This document shows, in pieces, positions 48,709 through 62,839 of a DNA stretch of 64,000 nt. The position numbers and the translations under genes were made by a program. Source of the stretch: Chamaea fasciata (taxonomy: Eukaryota; Chordata; Aves; Passeriformes; Sylviidae); assembly GCA_029207755.1 (NCBI GenBank), contig JARCOQ010000012.1, positions 3,616,001-3,680,000 of the forward strand. Direction: 5' to 3'. Below the pieces are notes generated by a model. It was not told where the DNA came from. It ran no database searches and saw only the letters and a list, made by a program, of their open reading frames with translations. Each line of letters starts with the position of its first letter. Within the stretch, counting starts at the first letter, position 1.

Positions 48709-48844
48709 GAATGTTGCCAATGAATGGCTCTGTTGTGGACTGTGTTGTTTTTACCTCTTGGGCTTGTGTTCCCCGAAGACCAAAGAAAGCTTTTCAAGCA
48801 GTGTATGAAGTATGTAAATGGCAGCTTGATGCAAATTAAAGCCA
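48709..48844 (+). other. Candidate internal exon, possibly non-coding
   Basis: A pyrimidine-rich tract ending 'gtgtttcag' precedes, and 'gcca|gtgagt', a near-consensus donor, follows 136 bases later. One frame starts with ATG two bases into the segment and runs for 42 codons to TAA just before the donor; another frame is open for 32 codons. No frame is open throughout, and no family is recognised. If real it is therefore more likely an untranslated or lncRNA exon of a rightward transcript. Confidence 0.2.
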
Positions 48845-49424
48845 GTGAGTACTTATGATGTATTTTAGGAGACTATTTCTGTCAGGTAGTTGCTTTTATG
48901 AGTCTAATTTGGGACCTGCATTGAAGAAAGAGCTAGGCCACCTTTTTTGTTCTACAAAGGCTGGATTCTGGTACCACCTACCATTCCAGCTACTGAAGGA
49001 TGCAGGTGTTGATTAGTAGATAGTGATTTTAGCTGGCTGTTGCAGATATCAGAAGTTTCTATAGCTGCAGGTTAGTCCAGCTGCCCTTGTAGGGGGCTTT
49101 TAGGGGGATCATTAATTGTACCATTACACTGAGTGTGAATTTCCTTGTGCTGGGCTGGCACAGTCTACATAAATAATCCTAGAAAAACCTGCTTTATTCT
49201 TTTACTATAATACTTAACCTGTTGTGATGTTAAATCCAGCAGAAAACACAGACGCACATGCTCAGTAAAGTGTTTTGAATATTTTTTCAGAGATAAAATA
49301 TTTCTAAGCTATGAAGGAACATCGGGAAAAAATAAAAATACAAATATTCAAAAATTTATTTATCTTGGAGTATGCTTGTCCCTGATACTTTGAACATATC
49401 ACATAGCAGCTCTCTCTCTTCTTG

Positions 49425-49612
49425 TTTGTAGAATGGAGCAGGCTGCCCAGGGAAGTGGCTGAATCACTACCCTTGGAAATGTCCAAAAGATGTGTGGATG
49501 TGGCATTTGGGGATTTGGTTTAGTGGTGAACATAGTGGTGCTGGGTTAACAGTTGGGCTCAGTGACCTTGGAGGTCTTTTCCAACCTTAACGATTCTCTG
49601 ATTCTCTGTTTG
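49425..49612 (+). mobile_element. CR1 LINE 3' end, plus strand
   Basis: The segment reads 'tggagcaggctgcccaggga', 'agtggctgaatcactaccct', 'tggaaatgtccaaaagatgt', then 'gaccttggaggtcttttcca' and 'accttaacgattctctgatt'. This is the C-terminal coding end and 3' untranslated region of a CR1 subfamily with a terminal 'gattctct' repeat. It differs in wording from the copies at 27.7 and 42.2 kb, so it belongs to another subfamily. It is 5' truncated at about 49,425. Confidence 0.93.
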
Positions 49613-52600
49613 CTCTTTCCCTGTCTCAGGGTGTGGAGTGGATCATGATGTCTCATTACTTTGCGTGGCCGGTTTTAAAAAGGAAGCACTGCGTAGTTTG
49701 ATGTACCCCAAAGTGGATTCTGCTATAAATCCCACCACTAAGCACGGCTTTGCCTTCCCAACAGTCATCCATACAGACTTCAATGCAATATGGCCTGGCA
49801 AACACAGTCAGGACAAGGGATCTGGGAACACATTGGAGAGCTCACAATTCAGCTTAACTGTTCCTAACATCAAAGCAAATTGGTGTTTGAAATAGAATTC
49901 TCCAGCAGTGTTTTAATGTGATGTTTTCAACATTATGTAGACTTTTAAAAAGAGATTTTTAAGTCATCTTCAGAAGCGTAATGAGCTATGTGTTGGGTAA
50001 GTGATTTTTCTATGGTTCAGGGTGACTGTGAGGAAAGTCTGGAGGGATTTGAATTTCCTTTGTGTGATTAAGAAAAGTAACCAAGCAATTCCACTGGCAA
50101 CAGTGATGTGGGACACTTCACTTGAAACTAATCTCAGGCTGTAACTTATTGGATCTTCTCAATAGAGAATGGGAGATTAGGCGAAACATCTTCTTTAAAT
50201 TGCTTGCCTTTTTACATTTTCCAAATGATGCTCTTTCTGCTGCCTCCGGCTAGTCAGCTTCCTGAGATGTGCACGCACTTTATGGAGGTCAAAGTAGTTT
50301 AAAAGGAAGAAATCATTGTAACAAGAAAGTCTGAGTATATAATTTAACTTGAATTAAAAACAGTGTTCCAGAGTGCAGACGTGTTGGCCTTTCCCATCTG
50401 AAACAAACGGCGTTGGGGTTGACTGGACATTTTGAGTTATCCATGGCAGCATTGATTCATTTGGAATGCACTGTTTTTACTGACATAACATGTTCATAAT
50501 AAATTCATCTGGTATGAATGTGCAGGGCACAGAGATTCTCATGTCCACAGCCTCACCACCCCGAGTAAGGCATTTGTAGAGGTACCAGCTGCTTAAACAA
50601 AGCTCAGCTGTTGACAATCTGCATCTTCTAATGCTTTAACCTTTGGGAAATAATCATGAGCTTGTGTTCTGTTTGTGTGCTTGTCTACTCTGCAAGAAAG
50701 AAGTGTAAAACACCTTTCTTCCTCTTTGCCTGACCTTTTCTTTCACCAGTGAAGCACCAGAAAACCACTTTTTATGTTTCATGGACTGGTACAGACCCAC
50801 AACATGGCTGAAGAACTAATACTACATTTAAGGGATACAAAATGAATGCTTTATGCTCCAAATGTTTCCTAATTCTTGTAATTTGCACAAAAGAGCAGAG
50901 AGTAAAGAAAATTCTGAAATTGTAGGATTTATGGATCTTAGATGGACAAATATTAACTTGTTAGATTGCTATTTAGGAAGGCTTTATAATAGCTTGTAAC
51001 ATTTAATTTGATAATCGGAGCTGCCTAGATTTGGATGAAATACTTCACTCATGTCTATGAATGGTATCACTGTTCAAAAAAACCCTTCTGTTGCCTGTGC
51101 TCTTTCATGCTTTTTTTGTGTGTGCTCATCACAGGCAAATGTTAGAAAGTGTGGATAGGTGAGGTGAAAACGTGGACAGGTTTAGGTGAAAATCTGGAGT
51201 TACAAGTTGACATCAGCAGTTACAGATCACTTCCAGTGATGTTTCGAGGCTTTCCTATTTGTTATTGAGCCTTGGAAGAGCCTACAATTAGTCACTGAAT
51301 CAGCTCATTGTTGCTTCATTTTTTTCTCACCATGTTCTTGCACTCAAAAGCAACAACAGCAAAAATCCCTAAAGTCAAATCAGACCATGTATTTCAATCC
51401 AGCTCATAAAGCTCAGGTGACAGTAACTGGTGACTGGGAAATACTGACCAATCTAATGAAGTCTGTAAAATGCATGAGGCCAGTTGTGACAAAAGCTCTG
51501 GCTTTCAGCTTTTCGTGACCTTTTATTATTTTACATAGAGGATCCTGGACACAGGAAATGGTTCTTTCAAAGATTCATTGTAGAATGAACTTCCTTCAAA
51601 TAAGATGCGCCCAGGGGCTTGGGGGTAGAGTATAAGAGATGCAAAGGAGGCCATTCTTCTTGAATTCTGGTATTTTTAAAGCAAACAAACAAAGCCCCCA
51701 AGGAGGTGATGGGATTAAATCTCAAACTCCACATTGTTCTGCATTTGGTGAAGCAGCCAGGAGAAGAGTGAGGCTTTTTCCCAACAGAGCTTTGACATGC
51801 TCATTTATTTTATTGCCATGCTCTTAAACAGGTTTATTACTGTATGGATATGAGATCAGGACAGACCCCTCTGAGGAGTCCTTTGCAGGGGGGGATGTAG
51901 AGGTTAGGAAAGGAAACACTTAAAAGGAATCCCAAACAGCTCTTTCCTGTTTTTCCTCTGTCACTTCAACATAATGAACAGGGATAAATAAAGTAATAAA
52001 GCTGTCTGCAACCACAGCTGTATGGTTCCTATTCCCATAGGCTCAGCAACATCAATCAAAAGTGAATTAGAGAGACATGTTTTACTTCTGTTGTATATCA
52101 AAGAGCTGCTCGGGCGTTACCAAATGTTAATTCATTTTAGCAGCTTGAAATGAGACAAAAATCTGGAAGCAGTGTATCTGAAAACTCCTTGCTGTGTCCT
52201 GGATTTGTGTCCCCAGTCCTCCCTTTGCTTCTATGGAGTAACAAGGACACTGAATGTGGATTCCATGCACAATGAATTACACTGTGTCCTCATTTACTGC
52301 TCCTCCTGTTACAGTATTTCTACTCACTGCTCATGCTTGGCTGGCTGCAATCTGACATTTTCTACTCCTAAACCCCAAACTCAGGCTTTCCCTGGTGACA
52401 TGCACTAACACTTCTGGAGCAAACAAACCACAGTACAGTTTTACATTGAGTGGCACTGGAAAAAGTTACTCCATTTCCAACTCTGTTAACCTAGAATATT
52501 ACAGTGTGGGTATATCTACATAATCAGCAAAAAAATCTGGGTGTTTAACTCCCAGGGAAATGCAAGGTAGGGCAATAGGCAGTAGAAAACCATTGAAAAA

Positions 52601-55600
52601 ACTGCAAAAAGAGTTTGACTGCTAAACTGTAAGGTGATCTTTGGCCTGTGTTTTATTTGGTCTTATCCTTTTCTCTGCTGGTTTAGACTGTATTTCTTTG
52701 GGCAGGAGCAGTCCCCTTGTTGCCAAGTCCTGCCGTACAGTGTCACCTCAGTCTAGAAACAAGTTCTTCCATTTTGTTCTCATGAAGAGTAGATTTAAAG
52801 GAGATGCAACAGCCTACAGATAACTGTATTACAATCTGGATTCGGAGTGCTGTTAACCAAATATTAATAGGAATTTCCTCTTTTTATATTGCATTTTTGA
52901 TTCATTTTCCCACACAAAATGTATACATAGCAAGATGCAGTCTAAGCCCCAAGGAACACTTATCTCCAATGCAGAGGCTGTGAAATTCAAATTCTCTTTC
53001 TAGTTCATATACCTGAGGTGCCTCTTCTGGTACATGTGATCTACCTATTTACAGGTGTATGAGTTATTATAGGGATCTGTGCAGATATATGTACACATAT
53101 GTTTGTACTGATGCAGCCCCATTTGTGTCTCAGATTTGTTATGACCAGTAATTTAAATCTGTAATGGTAGAATTTATATTATTTGCTTCCATAAAAAGTA
53201 GAAAAAGTGTATTTTGGGTCCAGGACAGGGTCCCAGGTTTATTTTAATGTTTTACTCCATGAAAGTATATTTATTTTTTTCTTTAAAGAGAGGTAAATGC
53301 TTTCTCTGAAGTGATTATTGGGTTAGGTGATTTTCCTCTCAATGACAAGCTTGAAGTTTGATTTTCGAGATATGAATGCTGGTTGATTATTGCATATGGG
53401 AAAAAATGCGTCTCTGGCTTTATACTGTACTTTTTGTGCGGGACAAAGGTGTGAAGAGTCTTCTTCCAAAGAGAGAATTCTTTTTATTTGGCCGTATCAG
53501 GAAGACAATAAGAAACATACATCTGTTTCTTTTTTCATTATACAGTGGTTTTATCCCAGAAGCAAATATTGCATTACCTATGCTCTCTGCAAATTATTAA
53601 ATCTGTCATTTTCCTATACGTTCCTTAAAGTCTTCCGATTTAGCAAGGAAACAATTCTTTCTATGTACACTGAATTCTAGCAGGGAATATTTTGTGATGA
53701 GAAAATGAAAATGCTGGAACGACATTGTAAGACTTCCATTGAATTTACATAAAAATCGAAACTGGTAGGAGATAAGAAACTACTTTACAGTACTTTTGGT
53801 TTTTTAAATGAAGTTGTATCATCTATGAAAATGCTGATCAAGCAAATTTGAGGGGGTAAAAATATAAGAAATTGCTGAGTCCTTTGACATGTGTAAATTC
53901 ATTGTTAAGAGAAAGTTTTACATGTTGCAATGTAAGGAAGCAAGAAAGTGTTAGGGCACAATCAGGTTTCCTGTGATCATTCTTAGTATGTCAAGGAAGA
54001 TCTGTCACAGCCCAGACTAAAAGAAACCAGTGGAGCAACCTCTGTGCCAAACCTGAGGTGAAGTTTGTTTAAAAGCTCTTTTACAAAGGAGAAAGCTGAT
54101 TAGATAGGGAGTAGCGGAACTACACATCCATGTCATGAAATGAACACTGAGTTTTCTTTTCACGGTTCTGTTCTGTTTCCTCTAACGAGAGCAGCACCCA
54201 GTGGCTGAAAAGTATCCGGTTCTGGAAGAGGAGCAGGGTCTGGGTGTTTGGTGAGTAGGAGAGAGACTTTCTGATCATGCACGGCATAATCCCATTGCAA
54301 TGACTGCACAATTACTATGACTCAGTTAAATGGTACAGTAATTTACATAATATTTTCTGCTGAAGTACCTTAAATGCAATTTGATTGCAAACACCAAAAT
54401 AAGTCTCATGGAATCTTCAGCTCAAAATCTCAGTGGGAACAGACCTGATGCAGCTGGGAAGCACTTTGAAGTCTGTGAAACTAAAAAAAGAAAAAAAGTT
54501 GCATATGCTCAGCAGGATGCTGAACGTACTTTAAGATTTCTAATTATTTTATGTGGAAAAAAGAGAAGATTTGGTGTTGAAATATTAAATATTATTTATA
54601 CCACAACGATGTTTCTAACTAGAAACCATTATTCACTCCAAACCTGGAGTAATTTCTATCTCTCATTCAGTTACAATGACATTAAAATCCAGGGGTTTGT
54701 CTGTCTCTCTGGATATTACCGTTCTTTGCATTGAGGAGAAACACCTTGTGAGCTGTTGCACATTGTTCCTGCACTGGGATTCAGTCGTTGTGTGTCTCCC
54801 ATGAACTTGGGATGAATTTAGATAGCTGTACTGGGGGAAGAGCAAGAAAATGTCATTCGTATCCTATTCCTCTATTTTCTACTTTTATCTTAGATGGCAG
54901 AGCTTTTACCCTGCTTAAGGTTGTAGAGAGCCCTGTAGATTTTAAAAGCAAAAAGCAAGGCCATTTCAGTCTGTTTGGAAGCTTCTAGCACTTCAGCAGG
55001 ATACAGGGCTAAGAACAGACTTCCTCTTTTTTTTTTCCAAAACAAAAAATAACCCTCAGAAAAATCATATTCTGAACTCTTTAAAACTAGCATTGACTAT
55101 CACAATGGCAGCTGATGAGTTGTGAAAGTTTAGCTTCATTTAAATGTTAAAGCTGGAACTGAGGGATTTTCCTCACAATCCTTTCCAGTTGTTACATACA
55201 GGAAAACATAGGTATGAGCAATTTTGAATATCTGGACATTTGTGAAAAACTAGAATCAAGACAGGATTTGGGGGCTGTGTTAGATGCCTCTCTGAAATTA
55301 ATTTGCTAAGGAAGGACTATTAATAAGGAAAAACATAAGCAAATCTGAATCTGCAAATCTATTTCCATCTTCAGCCCAACTGATTCGTCAAAGGCCTTTT
55401 GACATTGGCTCTGTGGTTCTCAAGGTTTGCCCAGCTACAGTGCTGTGCAGTGGAAAGCAGGAACCGCTTTTGAGTAACAGCTCTTTTGGAGGGAATTTAC
55501 ATTTTGAATAGTGGAATGATAGCTCTTGATCTACACTTAATTAACACTGACATTGCTCACATTCATTCAAATGGAGCTAAACACAGAGATGTGTGATTTT

Positions 55601-58600
55601 TATGCCAATTATTCTGGTCAAGTGAGGTTAGTGAATGAAAGACTCTCTACCTCATAAAGGAATGGGTGTTTGTTTATTTGTCAAAGAAAAAGGCTTCACA
55701 CTGTTCCAGCCTTTGTATTTGTAATACAATACTGATTACAATCACAGAGCTCAAACAGTAGCTGGCTTCTACATATCTGAGATCTTGGAGGAATCAGAGA
55801 TAAGGCAAGAAACTTGCCTTAAAAATTAATTGGAGCAGATTTTTTAATAGCTTGTGGCTAGCCAGCTTTACATTAGTGGGAGTATGGAATAGGTGAAGTT
55901 GTCCATTTTGAATGTAAACAGAGGGAAAACAAAAGAACACTATGAACAGTGGGAGAAGCTTGGATGTTCAGAGTGGCTGTGCCAGTGTTTTGTTGTGAGA
56001 TATTGCCTCAGATTTAGCTGTTAAGAATCTCTGCCCACAGGAATTGCTTAGAATCTGAAATGTGGAGAATGATCATCATTGGAAAGCAAAGGATATTTGG
56101 GGTTGGAGTCAAATAAACCTGGTCTGTGCTATTTGTGAAATTCTGGACATATGTAAACTAAGGCAGAGAACTGGTCTGGCTGTTGTTGCATAAATAGGTA
56201 GAGAAATACATCTCTCTGTGTGAGCAGGACTCAAGCCTATAAATAGCAAGTCCTGTCAGTAATATTTAAATATTATGTGTGCAGTCTGGTCTCTTCAGTC
56301 TATATACAGGCAGCAGGAGCATTTATGTTCACATCTTTGGGGCTTTGATCTTTAATTGAGGAATGTTCATTTTGTTGAAGTTGGACTTCTCTTCCATATC
56401 TGCATTAAAACAATACTTCTGGCTTTTGAGATTTAGAAGGTACGCTGGACACCTAAAAAGATTGCCTCCATAGCCTTATTATAGTTCAGAGACAAAATTA
56501 GAAAAGATTAAATCTTAAACAAAAAATAAAATAAAAATCTCTGTTCCTTGCACACCACCTGCTGCTCAGTCTCCAGCAACACAGATTTGCTCTGAGGCTG
56601 GAAGTGGGGCTGCTAAGAGAGAAAAGGAGCCACTGGCTGTTTCCTGGAGCTGCCTGCACCGAGCAGTGTTTACCAGCCAGCCCCCCTGGGAGAAGCCGTG
56701 TTTTGGGCTGAAGTACTAAATGTCAGAAGATTTCAGCTTTGCAGTGGAAGAGGCCTCCCTGATCCTCTTTCAGCTGTCTGCTCAGGCTCAAAACTTGAAA
56801 AGGGTCTGAGTAGCCCCGAGGGAGGATGAGCAAAAGTCAGGAGAAGAAATGTAATAATGGTTCTGTTTGCATGGAGTTTAAAGGCTGCACAGCTGCACGG
56901 AGGGAGGATAGTTGGAGGCTTTGCTGGACTGTGTGTGCCAGTTTGGTTGAACAAATGTCCTGCAAATAAATGAGAAACCCTAGAGAGCCCTTGCTAAACT
57001 TGGTCCTCCTGTGAACTCCCTTGGTAGCTGCTCAGAGCATGACTATCACTGTCTGTGCAGCTGATGGGGCTTGGCTGGTAATCCATGGATTCCTTCTGTA
57101 AAGGAAACTGGGCAAATATTGGCATCTGGAAGCAATAATTGAATTTTGAGCTATCAGCAGTGAATTTCACTTTGATTAAATAATTTCTGTATTTAAGCTG
57201 TGTGTGCAGTATAATTTTGATCCTACATAATTAACACAGTGTTAAGAAAAATACTATATATGAGGTATGACCAGTAACGCACCACTTCACACCTCTTAGT
57301 GTCATTAACATGTGGAATTATATGCAACATTGATTTGGAATTTGATTTGAAGTTTCACATAATTACAGCGGGCAAATTTCTTACTCAACTACATTAATTT
57401 CAATTAGTTCTGAATTTTGAGGCAGTGCTCCTGCCATACAGAGTAGCTGCTGTGCTCCTCCATTTCCAGGAGCTGCTTATAGGTTTCCTGGCAGCTTTAA
57501 TATCTGGAGGGTGGTTAAAAAACTAAAAAGCAACGCTTTTCTTATGTTCTTTACACTGACTGTGCTCCACTGTGCATTTGTCTGATTTTACAGTTGTGTC
57601 AGGTATCTCTGGCTGTACTGTACCACACAGACAAAAGTGAGAGGAGGAAGGCACGTTCTAGTTGTAGCACACTGGCACTAGTGGGAGCAGTCATTTAGTA
57701 TTGCTGTGATAGCCTTCATGATAATTATATGCCATAATTCATTTTACTTCTTTTATCAGAAAACAGACTGAAACCTCAAAGTACATTCCGTGGCTTTAAT
57801 AAAAGTTGTTTCAAGTGCTTACCAGATCTGATCATCTCTGATCATCAAACAGCTGCTGAAAGGACCTAAATTGTAGCTGAAAGACAAAGAGATAACCTTT
57901 AAATAGGCAAAATGCAAGGTAGTAAAGTCAAATTACTGCCAATTGTTTTTAAATAACCATAACCATGCACTTTACTTCTATAAGAGAGTATTTTCATAAA
58001 CATTTTCCTACTTTTCTGCACCCAAATACTTACAGAACCTACTGGGGGATAAAAGGACGTGCTCTCCCAGTGTCTAAATATGAACATTTGCAAACCATAA
58101 AAGCTCTAAAGAAAAACCTACACTTCTCTCTGTATACTAGCAGAATCCTACAACTGTTTTCTCTGTATTTCAGGTGATAATCTTTAAATGTATTTTCTAC
58201 TTGACTTGGCCAGCCTTTAGGAGAGTTCAGTGACTCAGTGTTTTGGGGTGTCAGGAGTTTGTCTCAGAAATAGTGGGGAAACATCTATTATGTAATGCAT
58301 GCACAATGCCTTTATCACTGCTCTCACTTTTTAACAGAGCTTAAAGTGTCTGTAAACTGGAGCTGCCATATTTACAGGCAGGGGTTAGCAAGGCATAATC
58401 CATTATCTCTTCGAGTGAAGGAGATTTTGTTTGTGTGTTTCAGTTCCTGTTTTCACACACACCTGGAGAAGACAACTCAGCTATCATTTAAGGAGAAAAA
58501 AAATTCTGATGTAATTATTGGAAAATCACCCTTTCTTCATTTTAACTGTAATGGTTCTGCTGAGGAAAGAAAAGTGACTAATCTAAGTAAAAGGCTGCTT

Positions 58601-61600
58601 AAGAATGAAGCAATACGAAAACTCATCAACAACAGAATTTAACAATAGAGCCCAGGGCAATTTCCAGGCTATTAGAGCTGCCTGTGGAGACTGCAGAGCT
58701 GCAGTAGCTAGAAAAACATTTTTCAGCTGGATGTGAAGTCTTGTGTTTTTCTGGCCTTCCTTCTTGTTTTAAGGACATACCATGTAGTTATTAAAAGGCA
58801 ATAAACAGGACATTTAGTGTGAATTTTAAAAAAAATATATATAGTAGCAATGCTAATGATCAAATAGTAAATGTTAATAAAGTGAGTTTATTTCTCTAAG
58901 TTCATTTTTAGTGATTTTATTTTAATTTTAAACATAAATAGAATTAAGATTGAGTTGAAAAAGGCTAAGATGGGAAAAAAAATACTTATTGCAAGTTAAG
59001 GTCTTATTAAGATTCGAAATTTTTGCAGACTGAAACACTTTTTAAGAACAAAAATCCCCAAAAACTGAACATCCCCCCCTCAACTGAGGAACTTACCTGA
59101 GATTGCACAATGATGACTAGACAACAGTAACACACTTCTACTTATTATGAAGAAAGCCATTCTAATTCCTTTTATGAAATGAAGCAAACTGAGATTATTT
59201 TTTTCACATGCATTCTAAAAAAATTGAGTTATGTTATGCGTCCTAAACACACAGAGGTTTTTTTTGTTTGGTTTGTTGTTGTTGTTTGTTTGTTTTTTGT
59301 TTTTTGTTTAGTTTTGTTTGTTTTGTTTTTTGGCAGCACTCAAATTAAGCAATCAGATTTGGGACGTTCTGTACTAAATAGGATACAGATCCAGCAAGAA
59401 AATGGAGCCTATGCTTTGCCTTTAGTGAAATACTTCCAAACTCATTTTAAGAAGACATTACAAGCAAGTTTGATATGTTATAGAAGGACACTAATATGAG
59501 ATGAAATCCATATTCAGTAATAGTGGCACATAGATTAGCTACCTGCAGAACTATATTGGACAACAAACGTCCTTTTCCAAGGTACAGAAAGATGCCCTGT
59601 GTTCCCAATGGAATATTTATCACTTTGAGAAGCATTTTCTTGGGACATACTTGTTTTTTTCTCTGTTTACTGAATATAAAGGACTAACATTTAATGTGGT
59701 AATAGTACCTGTTGTTTACTAAGTCGGGCAGATTGATGTGTAAAATTACTTCAGTGAACTCAGTGGAAGAAATTCTCTGCAAGCATGGAAATTGAAGCTA
59801 AATTCTGCTCAAATGTAGAAAAGAGAATTATGCATGTAGCTTTATATGTATGCCTCTGTCTAGAGATTAGACAAAAGGTTAGTCAGGGAACTCTGGAGAT
59901 GGTAAGTTTGAGGAGAACAATCCTGTCTTGCTGCAATTGTGTGTTTCTGAGAATCAAACCTCTCTGTGGTGTGAGCCATCCCACTTGCAATTTCTGCCTG
60001 ACAATGAGAGCACCTCTGGTCTGCACAGCATACCCTGACTATATTGATATCTCCCTGTCTGGAATCTTGCTAGATCAGCCTGTTTTAATTGGCCTGATGG
60101 ATCACTGGGTACCAGTGAACTGCAGTGAATTCTCTGCTCCCCTGCATGCTGACTCTGGTCAAACCTTGAGAGAGCTTTGTGAGGATGCATGTTAGCAGCA
60201 TCTGAACCTTCTAATGAGTTACTGAACCTTATCTCTTTGAAATGTTTCTAAAGGTTGCTTAAAACTCAAAGGTAAAACTCTATGGCATGTTTAAAAGTTG
60301 GCAAAGTAAGACTCGATTTCATGGTGTTAAATTCTCTTGAAGGTCTACAGTGGAAATCAGTAGCATTCCTGTGACTGCTCGATTTCTAAATATAAAAAGC
60401 TCCAGGATTGTGGCAGCTTGGGTAATGTGGTAACACTGATGAAAATACTGTTTTATCACTCTGTTGAGTGGGGTTATCAGCCCTGAGTATCCACAATCAG
60501 CAGAACTTAGAGGCAGCATTGCCTATCTAAATTAGGGCAAAAATGAAATACAGAATGACCAACTGTATTTGTCTTACTGATTGATAGAGTCGTCTTCTTT
60601 TCATAAGCATGAATTACAGTGAGACCTTGCAGAGGAGTCTGTGTGAGACAGCAGTGGAGATTTGCTGGTTTTCATTCTTGTCAGTTCTTGGAGAGTTCTC
60701 AGAAAAAACTGGAACAGTAGAAATGCAATGTACTACCTGTATGTGCCAGTTAAGCCCCTGGCTGTAAACCACAGCTGATAATTTGTTCATGACACTGTCT
60801 CATGCAGGTGATCTGAACTGAAATGCTGCAGTGTGTGCACAGTGGCAGCTCTCTGCTTATTTGCGCTGTATAATTTTGCCCAAATGTCCCAAGAATGCAG
60901 AACTCTACATGTTCTTCTGGCCTCTGCTTTGATTTTCCTTATCATGTGAGTTCTGCTTTCAGTTTAGCCAAAAATTAAGTTTTAAAATACCCTGCACCCT
61001 CAGAAACCTACAAGAAGGAAGAAGGTAGGCCCCTTCCTGAGCAGAATGACAATTTTATGTAGGTTTGGCATGTAGAGAGTTAGGACAGCCTTACCACTTG
61101 CAGTTTTAACACATCTATCTTAGGATGCCTTCAAAAACCTGTTTGAGGGAGTAGCTACCAGCACTCGAATTGGTTCCCTTCAGGTTATCTCAGGTCAGTT
61201 GAAAACTCTGTCTGCACTTGCTACTTCTGTCTCCTTTGTCCCCATATACTCCCTGAAGCTTTTAGCATAGAAGAATGTTACTAATACCTTTTTTGTATTC
61301 ATGATCTCCTGTCATGTTTCAGTACTCATCATACACTAATAACAAAATAATGCAAGATCTTTTCCCTTGCAAAACCTCTCTTACATTATTTTGTGTCCTT
61401 TCATCAGTGCTGTTTCGGGAATATTGGAGTGTGGCAAAACATCCAAGAAAAAGAGTGAAAATGTTTTAATAGGTGTTGTCAGAAGGGAACAGACACTTGA
61501 AGAATAGCAGCACACCTAATCAAGAATACACTCTTCAAAACAGGACACCCGTGTTCTCTGGAGTGATGATTGAGAGGGAGAAAGGATCTTCGAGTTTTCT

Positions 61601-62838
61601 AAATTCTGGCAGTGCTGGGTGCTCTCTACCATGTACTACAGCAGTGAATTTCCAGCCACTTCAGTCTGCCATCCCCTCTAACCCGGCCTATTTCTGGATC
61701 TTTGTGGATGGCTGCAGGACTCCGGGTGAACAGGCAGCAGTGCTGGACACCAACCTCTGTAATCACACTCTGCACACATGAAGAGACCTGACTACATCAG
61801 AAAAAATGGTTTAACCAGAGCTCTTTGTACAAAAAGCAGAGAATAACTGGCGGCTTGCCATGCTGAATGTCCTCACTATATACTGGGTTCCACAGTTCTC
61901 AGCTTCTGATAAGCCTTTACAAAAGAATTGAAGATTAAGGCTAAAAATCAAAAGCATGCACTGTAAATTTCTGTAGGTCAAACAAAAAGCGCTATTCAAA
62001 CCACTAAAAATACCTTGAAGGAATAGTACATCAACTTACTTAAATAGAATTTAAAAAAAAACCCCAAACTGTTATCTATGATCACAACTGCAATTAGCAG
62101 AAAAACAAAAGCTATTTTGACTAGAATAAAGAAGATTTCAAACTGCTGCAAAAAAAATCTCAGTGTGAGATGGAAGGCTCTCATCCAATTCATGTGTATT
62201 ATTAGCAGAAATGGTTCATTAGGCTGCCAGTGGGAATTGTATCAGAGAAAACTCATTGGACTCTGTAAAATCTGTGGATAACAGAATCAGATGATAGAGT
62301 TTGAAAAATTATAGGAGAAGCAAACAATTTTATTACAGCTTTTACAATATCAGCATTTATAAAGCACCTTCCCAAGTAAAGCTTTTGAAAGGAAAATAAA
62401 TTTCTTCAAATCTGAAAGTCTTCCTGTTGTTTTCATAAGTAAGGAAAAATAAAAGCATAAGAGTCAGGATATCAAGGATCTGATGATTTCACAGCAAAAT
62501 CTACTACTCCACTTAGCTCTGTGGCTTGTAGACAAATAACAGCAACATAAATGAAAGCAGATTAGAGAGGCTGTTACAGACTGAGGTTACACAGAGTGAT
62601 GGCTTCACTGAGAGACCCTGTTAGAGACTTTTAGACATTTTATGAAGATTAACTGAGTAAGAGCTTTTATATGTAGTACTTTTTGTATTGTAATAGCAAA
62701 CCTGATGTAAAAGGCTGTAATTCATATAATCTTCAGGTGTCCGTAATGTAGATGTCTGCAGTTGCCAGTCTTGTCACTACATCTCTTCCTTCCTTTCATT
62801 TTGTTTCATATGCCCCCCATGCATTTGTCAAGTTAAAA
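49613..62838. other. Long unique non-coding stretch
   Basis: No gene or interspersed repeat is recognised in 13 kb. An acceptor-like 'ccctgtctcag' at about 49,628 precedes an 85-codon open frame (49,638-49,895) without a donor. A perfect donor-like ATG|GTAAGT at 59,902 lies inside a 136-codon open frame (59,785-60,195) but has no convincing upstream acceptor. An imperfect 24-bp tandem repeat lies near 51,148-51,193, a T/G-rich tract at 59,258-59,331, and a G+C-richer patch at about 56,540-56,720. Confidence 0.5.
59258..59331 (+). repeat. T/G-rich low-complexity tract
   Basis: Runs of T broken by single G residues (TTTG, TTG and TTTTG units) extend for about 74 bases. It creates a spurious hydrophobic Phe/Val/Leu-rich peptide in one frame. 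Confidence 0.85.
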
Positions 62839-62839
62839 A

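Noticed and set aside
59785..60195. 136-codon plus-strand open frame containing a perfect ATG|GTAAGT donor
   Set aside because: The donor lies in the middle of the open frame, no credible acceptor is found upstream, and the peptide has no recognised features. It is most likely chance.
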